A stretch of 64,000 bases of DNA from positions 248,001-312,000 of the forward strand of contig NZ_VXJW01000006.1 in assembly GCF_008692845.1 (NCBI RefSeq). The letters run 5' to 3'. This DNA is from Salmonella enterica subsp. arizonae. GTDB lineage: Bacteria; Pseudomonadota; Gammaproteobacteria; Enterobacterales; Enterobacteriaceae. A model generated the notes under the pieces. That model did not search any database and had not been told where the DNA came from. It saw nothing but the letters and a program-made list of their open reading frames with translations. Numbering within the stretch: position 1 is the first letter of the stretch; the number at the start of each line of letters is the position of its first letter. The translations under genes and the position numbers were made by a program. Shown here piece by piece: positions 49,725-58,926 of this stretch.

Positions 49725-50045
49725 GCTTTCCCCATCTTACTAAGTCTGTCAGGCGTGATCAGTCGCCCCCTGTCCAATAAACATTTTCTGTGGTTGGCTA
49801 TCGGCAAGCGTGGAGTTGAACTTGAGCATTGTAAAGCGCATCCCAGTGAAGGCAAATCATAGCAATACCACCAAAAGCGGAATATCAGCAAATTCCTGGA
49901 GTTATTTCAACCTATTGACTTTTAATTTGAAATGAGGATTAACTTTTATTGCGTTACATAAATGTAAAGAAACAGCAATTCGCATTGCCGAAACCGTGCG
50001 GTATATCGCACAATGACCACAGATTTCACTGCAAAGATTCTCACA
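49725..50045. promoter_or_regulatory. igaA-nudE divergent region
   Basis: 321 bases holding no gene. On the nudE side, TTGACT (49915-49920) is a plausible -35 with an AT-rich region 17 bases on (attaac), and a possible ribosome site is weak. The igaA side has nothing distinct beyond the ribosome binding site gggaaagc. Confidence 0.4.
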
Positions 50046-50609
50046 ATGAGCAAATCATTACAAAAACCCACCATTCTGAAAGTGGAAACCGTCGCACAAT
50101 CCCGACTGTTTAACGTAGAAAGCGTGGATCTGGAGTTCAGCAACGGCGTGCGTCGTGTGTATGAACGTATGCGACCATCAACCCGTGAGGCGGTAATGAT
50201 TGTGCCGATCGTGGATGAGCATCTGATTCTTATTCGTGAGTATGCGGTGGGAACCGAATCCTATGAGCTGGGCTTCTCTAAGGGATTGATTGACCCCGGC
50301 GAAACCGTTTTTGAAGCGGCTAACCGTGAGCTCAAAGAAGAGGTAGGGTTTGGCGCACATAACCTGACATTCTTAAAAAAACTCAGCATGGCGCCCTCTT
50401 ATTTTTCCAGCAAAATGAATATTGTAGTAGCGGAAGATCTCTACCCAGAGTCGCTGGAAGGCGACGAGCCTGAGCCATTGCCGCAGGTACGCTGGCCGAT
50501 GGCGCATATAATGGATTTGCTGGAAGAACCCGATTTCAACGAAGCCCGCAACGTCAGCGCGCTGTTTCTGGTGCGCGAGTGGTTGAAAGCGCAGGGACGG
50601 ATTGCCTGA
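50046..50609 (+). CDS. nudE: ADP compounds hydrolase NudE (Nudix)
   Basis: Hydrolyses ADP-ribose, NADH and diadenosine polyphosphates. It has 187 residues. The Nudix box is GLIDPGETVFEAANRELKEEVGF (about residues 83-105), complete with the RE-x2-EE core. The start at 50046 (MSKSLQKPT) matches E. coli; an ATG 11 codons upstream is unconserved. Convergent with mrcA across a shared terminator. Confidence 0.96.
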   Translation: MSKSLQKPTILKVETVAQSRLFNVESVDLEFSNGVRRVYERMRPSTREAVMIVPIVDEHLILIREYAVGTESYELGFSKGLIDPGETVFEAANRELKEEVGFGAHNLTFLKKLSMAPSYFSSKMNIVVAEDLYPESLEGDEPEPLPQVRWPMAHIMDLLEEPDFNEARNVSALFLVREWLKAQGRIA

Positions 50610-50678
50610 TGACGCTGCGTTTACCAGGATTACGGAAACGTTCGTCTCTCCGTACGCCCCCATCCGGCAAACAAAATA

Positions 50679-50703
50679 AAAAAGGCGCCGGAGCGCCTTT
50701 TTT
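50679..50703. terminator. bidirectional terminator between nudE and mrcA
   Basis: aaaaggcgcc-gga-gcgcctttttt: 7-8 bp GC stem with a short loop, A-run on the left and T-run on the right, so it can end both converging transcripts. Confidence 0.9.
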
Positions 50704-50705
50704 GA

Positions 50706-53258
50706 TCAGAACAGTTCGTGTGTTTCACCATTATCAATAATGGTGGTTCCCACCTCATGCACCGCCTGCTGTGTCGGTTGTGTGCCTTCAATGAAATACT
50801 CTTCACGACTGTTACCGCCGTTCGCCAGTTGTCCGGTACTGCGGTCGATATTTACCGTGACTACCCCCGGCGGCGGCGTTAGCGGTTGTTCCGGCACGCC
50901 TTCCAGCACGGCTTTCATATAGGCGTCCCATGCGGGTTGCGCACTCTTCGCGCCGCCCTCATAGCCGGAAATCTGATCTTTGATCGCGCCGGAGGCGGTA
51001 GTTCGGCCTAAATCACGCCGATGATCGTCAAAGCCGATCCATACGGAAGTGACGACGCCAGGACCATAGCCGGAGAACCATGCGTCTTTCGAGTTGTTGG
51101 TCGTACCGGTTTTGCCGCCGATATCGCGACGTTTAAGGTCGCGCGCCGCGCGCCAGCCAGTCCCCATCCAGCCGGGTTCGCCGAAGATATTGGTGTTCAG
51201 CGCGCTTTTGATCAGGAACGCCAGCGGCGTATTGATCACATGCGGCGCGTATTCCTGCGCGCCGTTTTGCGCGACCAGCGCCTGGTTTGCCTGTTCCAGC
51301 TTAGGCATCGGTACAGCGCTGTTTTGCTGTTCTTGCGAAACCGCGACCTCTTCCACGTTGGTGTTTTCCAGCACGTTGGATTTCTGCGTATTGCCGTAAA
51401 TGACCGGGATATCGCACTCCGGACAGGCGATTTTCGGTTTCGCTTCGAAGATCACGCCGCCCTGATCGTTCTCAATCTTACTGATAAAATACGGGTCGAT
51501 CAGGAAACCGCCGTTCGCCATCACCGCATAACCACGCGCAACTTGCATCGGGGTGAAGGAGGCGGAACCCAGCGCCAACGATTCGGTATGCACAATATTC
51601 TGCGCCGGGAAACCGAAGCGTTGCAGATACTCCGCCGCATAGTCGACGCCCATCGCGCGCATTGCGCGTACCATCACCACGTTTTTCGACTGCCCCAGCC
51701 CCTGGCGTAAACGAATCGGCCCGGCGTACTGCGGCGGGGAGTTTTTCGGACGCCAGTCTGAACCGGCCCCGGCGTCCCAGCGGGAAATCGGCACATCGTT
51801 GAGTATACTGGCGAGCGTCAGTCCTTTATCCATTGCGGCGGTGTAGAGGAACGGTTTGATGTTCGACCCCACCTGACGCAGAGCTTGCGTCGCGCGGTTA
51901 AATTTACTCTGATTAAAATCGAAACCGCCGACCAGCGCCAGCACCGCGCCGGTTTGCGGGTTCAGAGAAACCAGCGCGGAGTTCACCTCCGGCACCTGCG
52001 CCAGCCACCAGTCGTTATCCACCTGGCGAACCCAGATTTGTTGGCCTGTCTGGACGACATCGGTGACTTTACGCGGCGTTGGCCCCTGCTGCGTATCCGA
52101 GCGGTAAGGCCGCGCCCAACGCATCCCTTCCATACGTAGCGAAACGGACGTACCGTCGGCAAGCGCAGCGGTCGCTTCTTGCGGGTTGGCGCTGGTGATC
52201 ACGGCAGGAAGCAGCGGTCCGTAGGTCGGCAACGCTTTCAGCGTATCGGTAATTTTTTTACTGTCCCACGCCGTTTCACCCACTTTCCATAGCACATTCG
52301 TCGGGCCACGATAGCCGTGGCGCATGTCATAGTTCAGCACGTTATTACGCACAGCCTGTTGCGCGGCTTGCTGCACTTTGCGGGTGATGGTTGTGTAAAT
52401 ACGATAACCGTCTTCATAAGCGCTTTCGCCATAACGGTTATACATCTCCTGACGCACCATTTCCGACAAATAAGGCGCAGAGAAGGCGATTTCCGGCGCG
52501 TGATAATTTGCCTCGATAGGCTCGCTACGGGCCTGATCGTACTGCGCCTGAGTGATATATCCCTCGCTTAACATACGCGAGAGCACCACGTTACGACGCG
52601 CCGTCGCCCGATCCATAGAGTAGAGCGGGTTAAAGGTAGAAGGCGCTTTAGGCAACCCGGCGATGACCGCCATTTCGCTAAGTGTTAGCTGGTCGACCGT
52701 CTTGCCAAAGTAGACCTGCGCCGCCGCGCCGACGCCATAGGCGCGGTAGCCGAGGTAGATCTTGTTCAGATAGAGTTCGAGGATCTCATTTTTATTCAGC
52801 AACTGCTCAATACGAATCGCCAGAAACGCTTCCTTAATCTTGCGCATCAGCGTGCGTTCCGGACTGAGGAAGAAGTTTCGCGCCAACTGCTGGGTAATGG
52901 TACTTGCCCCCTGCGATGCGTGACCGGAGAAGAGCGCGACGCTGGCCGCGCGGAAAATACCTACCGGATCAACGCCGTGATGCTCATAAAAGCGGCTATC
53001 TTCGGTCGCGATAAAGGCATTGATCATTTCCGGCGGAATTTGATCGAGCGTAACGGGAATACGGCGCTTTTCGCCATATTGCGCGATAAGTTCCCCATCC
53101 GCGCTATAAACCTGCATCGGAATTTGCAAACGCACATCTTTCAATGTCGCGACGTCAGGTAGCTGCGGCTCAATATAGCGATAGAGGCCATAAATCGAGC
53201 CTGCTCCCAGCAGGATGCAACATACTGCAAGGATCAATAAATACTTTACGAACTTCAC
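50706..53258 (-). CDS. mrcA: penicillin-binding protein 1A
   Basis: Bifunctional peptidoglycan synthase of 850 residues. Cytoplasmic stub and membrane helix (about residues 6-28), glycosyltransferase domain with Glu86 (ATEDSRFYEH) and GASTITQQLARN, an OB-like insert, and the transpeptidase with SxxK in RQVGSNIKPF (about Ser465) and KTGTT. The start chosen is the GTG at 53258 (VKFVKYLL), giving the E. coli length with ggga upstream; the ATG at 53282 has a poor ribosome site. Divergent from hofM. Confidence 0.96.
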   Translation of the reverse strand: MKFVKYLLILAVCCILLGAGSIYGLYRYIEPQLPDVATLKDVRLQIPMQVYSADGELIAQYGEKRRIPVTLDQIPPEMINAFIATEDSRFYEHHGVDPVGIFRAASVALFSGHASQGASTITQQLARNFFLSPERTLMRKIKEAFLAIRIEQLLNKNEILELYLNKIYLGYRAYGVGAAAQVYFGKTVDQLTLSEMAVIAGLPKAPSTFNPLYSMDRATARRNVVLSRMLSEGYITQAQYDQARSEPIEANYHAPEIAFSAPYLSEMVRQEMYNRYGESAYEDGYRIYTTITRKVQQAAQQAVRNNVLNYDMRHGYRGPTNVLWKVGETAWDSKKITDTLKALPTYGPLLPAVITSANPQEATAALADGTSVSLRMEGMRWARPYRSDTQQGPTPRKVTDVVQTGQQIWVRQVDNDWWLAQVPEVNSALVSLNPQTGAVLALVGGFDFNQSKFNRATQALRQVGSNIKPFLYTAAMDKGLTLASILNDVPISRWDAGAGSDWRPKNSPPQYAGPIRLRQGLGQSKNVVMVRAMRAMGVDYAAEYLQRFGFPAQNIVHTESLALGSASFTPMQVARGYAVMANGGFLIDPYFISKIENDQGGVIFEAKPKIACPECDIPVIYGNTQKSNVLENTNVEEVAVSQEQQNSAVPMPKLEQANQALVAQNGAQEYAPHVINTPLAFLIKSALNTNIFGEPGWMGTGWRAARDLKRRDIGGKTGTTNNSKDAWFSGYGPGVVTSVWIGFDDHRRDLGRTTASGAIKDQISGYEGGAKSAQPAWDAYMKAVLEGVPEQPLTPPPGVVTVNIDRSTGQLANGGNSREEYFIEGTQPTQQAVHEVGTTIIDNGETHELF

Positions 53259-53378
53259 TGGAGATTTCCCATTTAGTGTCATTTGGGCAGTTTATAAACA
53301 AACGCGCGGTAGTATAAAGGCAAGCCAGACGCATTGATATACCCGTTAACGTGACGGGTGATAAGGAGATCGACCGTT

Positions 53379-54158
53379 ATGGCTTTTAAAACCTGGCAAA
53401 TAGGATTGCATATTCAGCCGCATGAAGCGCTGGCTATCGCCGTTGTTCGCGGCGCATCGGGCTGGTCCCTGCAACGTTGGTGGCGACTGCCGTTGATGAA
53501 CGCCTCCACGGCAGAAGGGACGATTCCTGATCCGCAATCGCTGGCTCACGTACTACGGCCCTGGAGCCGCGAACTGCCGCTACGTCACCGTATTCACCTC
53601 TCTTTTCCCGCTCATCGGACATTACAACGCGCTTTTCCGCATCCGCCGATGCGCCTGCGGGAACGTGAGCAAGTCGCATGGCTTTCACAAACGATGGCGC
53701 GTGAGCTGGATATGGATGCGGACTTGTTGCGTTTCGATTTTCAGGACGATGCGCTGAGCCCCGCGTTCAACGTTACCGCCGCGCAAGGCAAAGAGATTTC
53801 AGCGCTTTTAACGCTGGCGCAAACGCTCAAGGTGCGGATAGCCGCCGTGACGCCCGACGCCTGCGCGTTACAGCGATTACTGCCATTTATACCACCGGGG
53901 CGGCAATGCCTGGTTTGGCGCGATGAGGGCCAGTGGCTATGGGCGACGCGCTATGCGTGGGGGCGTAAATTAGCGCGAGAGGCGGCGACGTTGCATGACC
54001 TTGCCGCAACGTTATCCGTCATGCCGGAACATATCGCATTATGCGCCGAAGGCGAATTTGACCCCTGGCGCGCCGTTATCGTCCGTCAACCGCCGGTCCC
54101 GCCTGACGGTTATCGCTTTGCGATTGCGCTGGGTTTAGCCATGGGGGAGATACGCTGA
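53379..54158 (+). CDS. hofM: HofM, PilM-like protein
   Basis: First gene of hofMNOPQ, homologous to the pilMNOPQ set of type IV pilus and competence machines, which in E. coli is needed to use DNA as a nutrient. It has 259 residues, an actin-like ATPase fold of the PilM type (WQIGLHIQPHEALAIAVVRG). The start at 53379 follows aaggag. No CRP-S (TGCGA-N6-TCGCA) site is obvious before it. Confidence 0.9.
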   Translation: MAFKTWQIGLHIQPHEALAIAVVRGASGWSLQRWWRLPLMNASTAEGTIPDPQSLAHVLRPWSRELPLRHRIHLSFPAHRTLQRAFPHPPMRLREREQVAWLSQTMARELDMDADLLRFDFQDDALSPAFNVTAAQGKEISALLTLAQTLKVRIAAVTPDACALQRLLPFIPPGRQCLVWRDEGQWLWATRYAWGRKLAREAATLHDLAATLSVMPEHIALCAEGEFDPWRAVIVRQPPVPPDGYRFAIALGLAMGEIR

Positions 54159-54697
54159 TGGCGCATTCCGTCAATTTGCTTCCCTGGCGGCGTCAACATT
54201 ATGTGGCGCGTTTGCGGCTGTGGTGCGTGATATGGGGCGCATCCCTGCTGCTGATAGCAAGCTTCGCGACGATCGCCCGGTCGGTTTTTTTGCAGGAGGG
54301 GAGGATTAACGAACTGTTGCTGGCGGCGGAAAACGGGCGCACGACGGCGCTTGCGGCAAATATGCCGCGGTTACAGCAGCGTCAGCGACAGCAACAGGCG
54401 CGATTACAACATCAGGCGCAGCGTGAACTGACGCAAGGTTGGCAATCTATTCTGACCGATCTTGCCAACCTGTTGCCAGATCAGGCATGGTTGACAAGCC
54501 TGAATTATCAGCAAGAGACGCTAGAACTGGAAGGGCTGGCGAGAACCTTTGGCGACCTGCTAACGCTTGAGACATCGCTTCGTCATTACGCCAATTTTCC
54601 GCTTAATCGCACGGGCGCCACGCGGCAGGATGCGCAAGGGCGCTGGCAGTTTCAGTATCAGTTAACGAGGAGTGTCGCACGTGAACGCGCTCTTTGA
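54158..54697 (+). CDS. hofN: HofN, PilN-like inner-membrane protein
   Basis: 179 residues. PilN-type N-terminus SVNLLPWRR (residues 4-12) precedes one membrane helix (about 22-42) and a periplasmic coiled-coil-like segment rich in Gln and Arg (LQQRQRQQQARLQHQAQ). The ATG overlaps the hofM stop by one base. Expected to pair with HofO in an inner-membrane platform. Confidence 0.9.
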   Translation: MAHSVNLLPWRRQHYVARLRLWCVIWGASLLLIASFATIARSVFLQEGRINELLLAAENGRTTALAANMPRLQQRQRQQQARLQHQAQRELTQGWQSILTDLANLLPDQAWLTSLNYQQETLELEGLARTFGDLLTLETSLRHYANFPLNRTGATRQDAQGRWQFQYQLTRSVARERAL

Positions 54698-55154
54698 TAT
54701 CTGGTGCGGGATGTCACGCCGTTGTCGGGGGGGGTGTTGGTGCGCGGGCGTACTGTGCCTGACGCTGACGGTTGCGTTATCGGTGGGCTATCCCGGCTGG
54801 AAAACGCTGGATATGCAACACACGCGGTTAAGCCAGCAGCGCGAGGCCGCCCGGCAGCAGTGGCGCAATCTGCGCCGACTGAGCGTAGCGGCTGAACCGC
54901 TTTTCGGGCGTACAACCGAAAATACGCGTCCTTTTTCGCCGTTAGATTTCCAGACGCCTCACCAGCGTTTGCTGCACTGGCTGCCGTCGGCGCAGGGGGG
55001 CGAAATGGCGTTGAAAACGTCCTGGGAGGGTGTGCCTTCGCTGTTTGTCCGGTTGGCTGAAAGTGAGATGAGCGTAAGTCGGTTTTCATTACGTAGGGAG
55101 GGGGCGGAATTATTGATGACGCTGCAACTGGAGCGCCTGGCGAATGAAGGCTAG
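54681..55154 (+). CDS. hofO: HofO, PilO-like protein
   Basis: 157 residues with one membrane helix (VLCLTLTVALSVGYPGW) and the conserved tail FSPLDFQTPHQRLLHWLPSAQGGE. The start is the GTG at 54681, which has GAGGAG at an 8-base gap; a GTG at 54672 is too close to it. Overlaps hofN by 17 bases. Of the hof set this is the least conserved in sequence. Confidence 0.82.
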   Translation: MNALFDIWCGMSRRCRGGCWCAGVLCLTLTVALSVGYPGWKTLDMQHTRLSQQREAARQQWRNLRRLSVAAEPLFGRTTENTRPFSPLDFQTPHQRLLHWLPSAQGGEMALKTSWEGVPSLFVRLAESEMSVSRFSLRREGAELLMTLQLERLANEG

Positions 55155-55545
55155 CCGTAGCGTATTGCTCTGTTTTTGTCTGCTGACGTTGACGGGAATG
55201 CGCGATCCCTTCCACCCGCCGGAAGACCGCTGTCGGATCGCGGAACTCTCGCAGTGGCGGTATCAGGGCGCGGTGCGTAAGGGCACGCGATGGATAGGCA
55301 TTCTTAAAGACAGTCAGCAAAAATGGCGGCGCGTGGAAGAGGGGCAGATGCTGGAAAACGGCTGGATGATTGTCCGCCTGACGGCGCAAGCCTTAACGTT
55401 AACGACCGGTAAAAATTGTACGCCGTCGCAGTGGCGGTGGCTACGTCAGGGAGCGGACAATGAAGCGATGGATAGCCATAATACTGATGGTCTTGATGCC
55501 CGCCGCGCAGGCGGGAAAAGCGGCGAACGTGACGCTGGTGGTTGA
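55144..55545 (+). CDS. hofP: HofP, PilP-like protein
   Basis: 133 residues (E. coli 134). Signal-like N-terminus SVLLCFCLLTLTG, then the conserved MRDPFHPPEDRCRIAELSQWRYQG and the OB-like core KKWRRVEEGQ-type. It overlaps hofO by 11 bases and hofQ by 86 bases in another frame, an unusually long overlap. Confidence 0.88.
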   Translation: MKASRSVLLCFCLLTLTGMRDPFHPPEDRCRIAELSQWRYQGAVRKGTRWIGILKDSQQKWRRVEEGQMLENGWMIVRLTAQALTLTTGKNCTPSQWRWLRQGADNEAMDSHNTDGLDARRAGGKSGERDAGG

Positions 55546-56698
55546 CGACGTCCCAGTGGTGCAAGTTTTGCAGGCCTTAGCTGAGCAAGAACGACAAAAC
55601 CTGGTAGCGTCGCCGGACGTCAGCGGCACGTTATCGCTGCATCTGATGGATGTGCCGTGGAGACAGGCGCTACAGACGGTGGCGAGCAGTGCGGGGTTGG
55701 TGCTGCGTCAGGAGGGGAATATTCTCCATGTACACTCGCAGGCCTGGCAAAAAGAACACCACGCGCGCCAGGATGCCGAGCGGTTAAAGTTGCAGGCTAA
55801 TTTACCGCTGGAAAACCGTAGCATCAGCCTGCAATACGCTGATGCCGCCGAACTGGCGAAAGCGGGTGAAAAACTCCTGAGTGCGAAGGGAACCATCACG
55901 GTGGATAAGCGCACCAATCGCCTACTGCTGCGTGATAACCGCACGGCCCTGGCGGAGCTGGAAAAATGGGTATCGCAAATGGATCTGCCGGTGGCGCAGG
56001 TGGAGCTGGCGGCGCATATCGTCACCATTAATGAAAAAAGTCTGCGGGAACTGGGCGTAAAGTGGACGCTGGCTGACGCGCAGCAAGCGGGAGCGGTGGG
56101 GGACGTGACGATGCTTTCCAGCGATTTATCCGTCGCCGCCGCCACCTCACGCGTAGGGTTTAACATTGGGCGCATTAACGGACGCTTGCTGGATCTAGAG
56201 CTGTCAGCGCTGGAGCAAAAGCAGCAGTTGGATATTATTGCCAGTCCCCGGCTGCTGGCTTCGCATTTGCAGCCAGCCAGTATTAAACAAGGCAGCGAAA
56301 TTCCCTATCAGGTCTCCAGCGGCGAAAGTGGCGCGACATCCGTTGAATTTAAAGAAGCGGTGCTGGGAATGGAGGTGACGCCCACCGTTTTGCAAAAAGG
56401 GCGCATCCGCCTGAAACTACATATCAGCCAGAATGTTCCCGGTCAGGTGCTACAACAGGCAGACGGCGAAGTGCTGGCGATAGATAAACAGGAAATTGAA
56501 ACACAGGTAGAGGTAAAAAGCGGCGAGACTCTGGCGCTGGGCGGTATTTTTTCGCGAAAAAATAAATCCGGCAGAGATAGCGTGCCGTTGCTTGGGGATA
56601 TCCCCTGGCTTGGCCAGCTCTTCCGCCATGACGGCAAAGAAGACGAGCGACGCGAATTAGTGGTGTTTATCACCCCCAGACTGGTTGCGACAGAATAA
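55460..56698 (+). CDS. hofQ: HofQ, secretin (outer-membrane DNA-uptake or pilus channel)
   Basis: 412 residues. Signal peptide MKRWIAIILMVLMPAAQA, then a STN/secretin N domain (about residues 24-90), an N1-type domain (ISLQYADAAELAKAGEKLLS), and the C-terminal secretin barrel with VEVKSGETLALGGI and VPLLGDIPWLGQLFR. Complete and apparently functional. The start at 55460 lies 86 bases inside hofP. Confidence 0.94.
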   Translation: MKRWIAIILMVLMPAAQAGKAANVTLVVDDVPVVQVLQALAEQERQNLVASPDVSGTLSLHLMDVPWRQALQTVASSAGLVLRQEGNILHVHSQAWQKEHHARQDAERLKLQANLPLENRSISLQYADAAELAKAGEKLLSAKGTITVDKRTNRLLLRDNRTALAELEKWVSQMDLPVAQVELAAHIVTINEKSLRELGVKWTLADAQQAGAVGDVTMLSSDLSVAAATSRVGFNIGRINGRLLDLELSALEQKQQLDIIASPRLLASHLQPASIKQGSEIPYQVSSGESGATSVEFKEAVLGMEVTPTVLQKGRIRLKLHISQNVPGQVLQQADGEVLAIDKQEIETQVEVKSGETLALGGIFSRKNKSGRDSVPLLGDIPWLGQLFRHDGKEDERRELVVFITPRLVATE

Positions 56699-56785
56699 TT
56701 TATGCATAAAAATGCGCTGTTTTTGCACTGAACTCGTCTCAGGGATTTGACGTGTGGATGTATTTAGCATACAAGGAGTACCGAT

Positions 56786-56884
56786 TTGAGAGTCGTGCTT
56801 TTCGTTGCTTACGCATTGATAAATGCGTTTTGCCTTGCCGAAGGTGTGCATAAGACCGATGATAAACGGCTGAATGTCCGCTGA
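56786..56884 (+). CDS. possible 32-residue small protein upstream of aroK
   Basis: TTG at 56786 opens a 32-codon frame (MRVVLFVAYALINAFCLAEG, then VHKTDDKRLNVR) after AAGGAG at 56773-56778 with a 7-base gap, a near-ideal ribosome binding site. The hydrophobic stretch followed by Ala-Phe-Cys-Leu-Ala and a charged tail looks like a secretion signal. It lies between hofQ and aroK, where aroK promoters are expected. No known family comes to mind. A chance frame remains possible. Confidence 0.4.
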   Translation: MRVVLFVAYALINAFCLAEGVHKTDDKRLNVR

Positions 56885-56939
56885 TGCAGACTTATTGGTT
56901 CTGCGGATTTCACATAATTGTTTGAAATTAAAACGATTT

Positions 56940-56979
56940 GTCGGCCGGATGTGTTGTTCTGGCCGCCATCCGGCAACGC
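56940..56979. repeat. partial REP in the aroK leader
   Basis: gtcggccggatgtg with ggccgccatccggca. It lies within the 464-base hofQ-aroK gap, which otherwise holds the small frame at 56786 and the aroK promoter region. Confidence 0.65.
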
Positions 56980-57162
56980 TAACTCAGGTTTTGCAACAAT
57001 CAGGCTTGGTGATTTATTCAGTTGCCAAACCCGCTTGAGTATTGAGATAATTTTCAGTCTGACTCTCGCAATATTTTATGAGGTTTCAGTTCATGTCCTG
57101 CTGCGCTGGGTGTCTGTGAAGCGGGTTTACCATTAACGAATAGTCTTAGTAGTACCGAAAAA

Positions 57163-57684
57163 ATGGCAGAGAAACGCAATATCTTTCTGGTTGGGCCTAT
57201 GGGTGCCGGGAAAAGCACTATTGGGCGCCAGTTAGCTCAACAACTCAATATGGAATTTTACGATTCTGATCAAGAGATTGAGAAACGAACCGGAGCTGAT
57301 GTGGGCTGGGTCTTCGATGTTGAAGGTGAAGACGGCTTCCGTAATCGTGAAGAAAAAGTTATCAACGAATTGACGGAAAAACAGGGTATTGTGCTGGCAA
57401 CCGGCGGTGGCTCTGTAAAATCGCGTGAAACGCGTAACCGTCTCTCCGCGCGTGGCGTTGTGGTTTACCTTGAAACGACCATCGAAAAACAACTGGCGCG
57501 CACGCAGCGTGATAAAAAACGCCCGCTGTTGCAAGTTGAAGCGCCGCCTCGCGAAGTTCTGGAAGCGCTGGCTAACGAACGCAATCCGCTGTACGAAGAG
57601 ATTGCCGACGTCACCATTCGCACCGACGATCAAAGCGCTAAGGTTGTGGCAAACCAGATTATTCATATGCTGGAAAGCAACTAA
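57163..57684 (+). CDS. aroK: shikimate kinase I
   Basis: Phosphorylates shikimate at the 3-hydroxyl in the chorismate pathway. It has 173 residues. Walker [10 protein letters not shown] (residues 11-19), shikimate-binding [11 protein letters not shown] and the GGGSV loop are intact. First gene of the dam superoperon; its ribosome binding site is weak, with only gaaaaa before the ATG. Confidence 0.97.
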   Translation: MAEKRNIFLVGPMGAGKSTIGRQLAQQLNMEFYDSDQEIEKRTGADVGWVFDVEGEDGFRNREEKVINELTEKQGIVLATGGGSVKSRETRNRLSARGVVVYLETTIEKQLARTQRDKKRPLLQVEAPPREVLEALANERNPLYEEIADVTIRTDDQSAKVVANQIIHMLESN

Positions 57685-57740
57685 TTCAAGCAGAATACGC
57701 TGGGTAAGCGGGTACAAGTAACTAAGGTGGATGTCGCGTC

Positions 57741-58829
57741 ATGGAGAGGATTACAGTCACTCTCGGGGAACGTAGTTACCCGATCACCATCGCGGCTGGT
57801 TTGTTTAACGAACCAGCTTCATTCTTGCCGCTGAAATCGGGCGATCAGGTCATGTTAGTGACCAATGAAACCTTGGCGCCGCTTTATCTGGATAAGGTTC
57901 GCGGCGTACTCCAACGGGCGGGCGTTAACGTAGACAGCGTGATTCTCCCTGACGGCGAGCGGTATAAAAGCCTGACAGTGCTGGATACGGTGTTTACGGC
58001 GTTACTGAAAAAACCGCATGGTCGTGATACCACGCTGGTCGCGCTTGGCGGCGGCGTGATTGGCGATCTCACCGGTTTTGCGGCGGCCAGCTACCAGCGA
58101 GGCGTTCGTTTTATCCAGGTGCCGACTACCCTACTGTCGCAGGTTGACTCCTCCGTTGGCGGGAAGACCGCTGTCAACCATCCCCTTGGCAAAAACATGA
58201 TTGGCGCGTTTTACCAACCCGCTTCTGTGGTCGTCGATCTTGATTGCCTGAAAACCCTTCCCGCACGCGAACTGGCATCAGGGCTGGCAGAGGTGATCAA
58301 ATACGGCATCATACTCGACGCGGACTTCTTCACCTGGCTTGAGGGTAATCTGGATGCGTTATTGCGTCTGGACGGCCCGGCGATGGCGTACTGTATTCGT
58401 CGTTGTTGTGAGCTGAAAGCGGAAGTTGTTGCCGCCGACGAGCGTGAAGCTGGCTTACGTGCTTTACTGAATCTTGGACATACTTTTGGCCATGCCATTG
58501 AAGCGGAAATGGGATATGGCAATTGGTTACATGGCGAAGCCGTAGCCGCAGGTATGGTGATGGCTGCGTGCACCTCCGAACGTCTGGGACAGTTCAGTTC
58601 TGCTGATACGCAGCGCATTATCGCTCTGCTCAGACGGGCTGGGTTGCCTGTCAACGGCCCTCGCGAGATGTCCGCTCAGGCCTATTTGCCGCACATGCTG
58701 CGAGATAAAAAAGTGTTGGCGGGAGAGCTGCGTTTAGTGCTTCCGCTGGCCATAGGGAAAAGTGAAGTACGCGGCGGAGTGTCGCACGAAGTCGTTCTTA
58801 GCGCGATTGCTGATTGTCAGCAGGCGTAA
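57741..58829 (+). CDS. aroB: 3-dehydroquinate synthase
   Basis: NAD-dependent cyclisation of DAHP to 3-dehydroquinate, the second shikimate step. It has 362 residues. [13 protein letters not shown] (NAD site), zinc ligands in the [12 protein letters not shown] and HGEAV segments, and KTAVN are all present. 56 bases after aroK. Known dam promoters lie within aroB in E. coli. Confidence 0.97.
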   Translation: MERITVTLGERSYPITIAAGLFNEPASFLPLKSGDQVMLVTNETLAPLYLDKVRGVLQRAGVNVDSVILPDGERYKSLTVLDTVFTALLKKPHGRDTTLVALGGGVIGDLTGFAAASYQRGVRFIQVPTTLLSQVDSSVGGKTAVNHPLGKNMIGAFYQPASVVVDLDCLKTLPARELASGLAEVIKYGIILDADFFTWLEGNLDALLRLDGPAMAYCIRRCCELKAEVVAADEREAGLRALLNLGHTFGHAIEAEMGYGNWLHGEAVAAGMVMAACTSERLGQFSSADTQRIIALLRRAGLPVNGPREMSAQAYLPHMLRDKKVLAGELRLVLPLAIGKSEVRGGVSHEVVLSAIADCQQA

Positions 58830-58845
58830 CAACAAGAAAGGTCAG

Positions 58846-58873
58846 ACTGATATCGCGTAGATGTCAGTTTTTT
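58846..58873 (+). terminator. terminator-like hairpin between aroB and damX
   Basis: A 9-bp stem (58846-58854 with 58860-58868, one GT wobble), a 5-base loop, then six T. It lies 16 bases after the aroB stop and 53 before damX, inside an operon whose later genes are expected to be co-transcribed. Confidence 0.65.
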
Positions 58874-58926
58874 AGCTTCAGGTTATGTGCAATGTCGTAA
58901 GCATTAACCTTTGAGTGGGGTGTTAA

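Noticed and set aside
51021-51710. 229-codon frame antisense to mrcA
   Set aside because: Shadow of PBP1a coding sequence; no independent evidence.
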